A stretch of DNA of 64,000 bases from Orientallactaga sibirica (taxonomy: Eukaryota > Chordata > Mammalia > Rodentia > Dipodidae): assembly GCA_036365145.1 (NCBI GenBank), contig JAEOAD010000040.1, forward strand, positions 15,599,501-15,663,500, read 5' to 3'. A program made the position numbers and the translations under genes. Shown piece by piece: positions 63,640 to 64,000 of this stretch. Position 1 is the stretch's first letter; the number at the start of each line of letters is the position of its first letter. The notes below the pieces were generated by a model, which saw only the letters and a list, made by a program, of their open reading frames with translations, was not told the DNA's origin and searched no databases.

Positions 63640-64000
63640 CTGTCTCATTTATATATAGTAAACTTCACTTTTTGTATTAAGTTCTGCTAAATAAACAGTC
63701 ATGTAACTGCCAAAATTCAGATATAAAACTCTTTCTAACCCCAAATTTCCCTCTCCTCCCCCACCAGCATGGCATTCACTGTGCTGATTTCTGCCTTTTG
63801 TAGATGATCATAAAGATGGAGTTGTGCATGATGTAGTGTTTTGAGTATGACTTGTTTCACTTAGCATAATGTATTTGAAATTCATCAGTGTCATGTATTT
63901 GAATTGTTGATCAGTCTTCTATTGTGTCAAGACACCATTTTGTTTATCCAGTACTAGTTAAAGGAAACCCAGGTTGTCTTCAGTTCTAGAATTATGGGTT
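63640..64000 (+). mobile_element. Old L1 3'-UTR sequence, runs off the window
   Basis: 'ttctaaccccaaatttccctc', 'gctgatttctgccttttgtagatgatcataaagatgg', 'tgacttgtttcacttagcataatgtatttgaaattcatc', 'ctattgtgtcaagacaccattttgtttatcc' match the well-known order of L1M-type 3' regions. Confidence 0.7.

Overview
This window is non-coding mammalian (rodent) DNA. It is made almost entirely of interspersed repeats, minisatellites and AT-rich unique sequence, with no complete protein-coding gene that I can support. Two SINE families dominate. The first is a 7SL-derived B1-type element ('ggctgggcgtggtggc ... gagaccctacctcgaaaaacc'). The second is a tRNA-derived element ('ggggctggagagatggctt ... ggttcaattccccagtaccc ... 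catctggagttcg ... aaataaataaa'), called the D family here. Together with an ID/BC1-like copy and a CA-tailed B2-like family they point to a rodent. The D element with this style of B1 is what I associate with jerboas (Dipodidae, DIP SINE, for example Jaculus), but the species call is from memory and only moderately sure.

Layout. 1-1.4 kb: a 36-38 bp minisatellite that runs off the left edge. 2.0-2.6 kb: three SINEs stacked in one target motif. 2.6-13 kb: mostly unique sequence with old MIR/L2 fragments, B1 copies and two LTR-like pieces. 13.9-14.3 kb: an intact B2-like SINE. 14.9-17.5 kb: a nearly full-length Tigger1-like (pogo/Tc1-mariner) DNA transposon on the minus strand, with a decayed transposase and two younger SINEs inside it. 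20.6-20.9 kb: a B1-like SINE whose internal 29-bp unit has expanded to about nine monomers in an A-B pattern. 22-31 kb: MIR, L1 3'-end, LTR-like and D-family copies. 31.8-33.0 kb: a 58/36-bp minisatellite that is open in all three minus-strand frames. 33-38 kb: mainly unique AT-rich DNA. 38-43.4 kb: dense SINEs, L1 and LTR fragments. 43.7-46.5 kb: an exact 53-bp tandem duplication, a MER5-type hAT fossil and sequence that looks like conserved non-coding DNA. 46.8-54.5 kb: B2-like, D, B1 and ID SINEs plus one MaLR-like LTR. On the minus strand at 50.8-50.9 kb there is one short, GC3-rich reading frame behind a plausible 3' splice site, the only candidate coding exon. 56.0-57.8 kb: a non-autonomous ERVL/MaLR-like element with two LTRs, a 5-bp target duplication and a leucine-tRNA-like primer site. 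58-64 kb: more SINEs, a truncated U6 snRNA pseudogene and ancient L1 sequence at the right edge.

The features do not form a pathway. They record successive mobile-element waves: Tigger1, MIR, L2, MER5 and L1M first, then LTR elements, then B2-like SINEs, and last B1 and D SINEs, many of which still have readable target-site duplications (TSDs). The likely setting is an intron or gene desert. All family names come from recognition by eye, with no database search.
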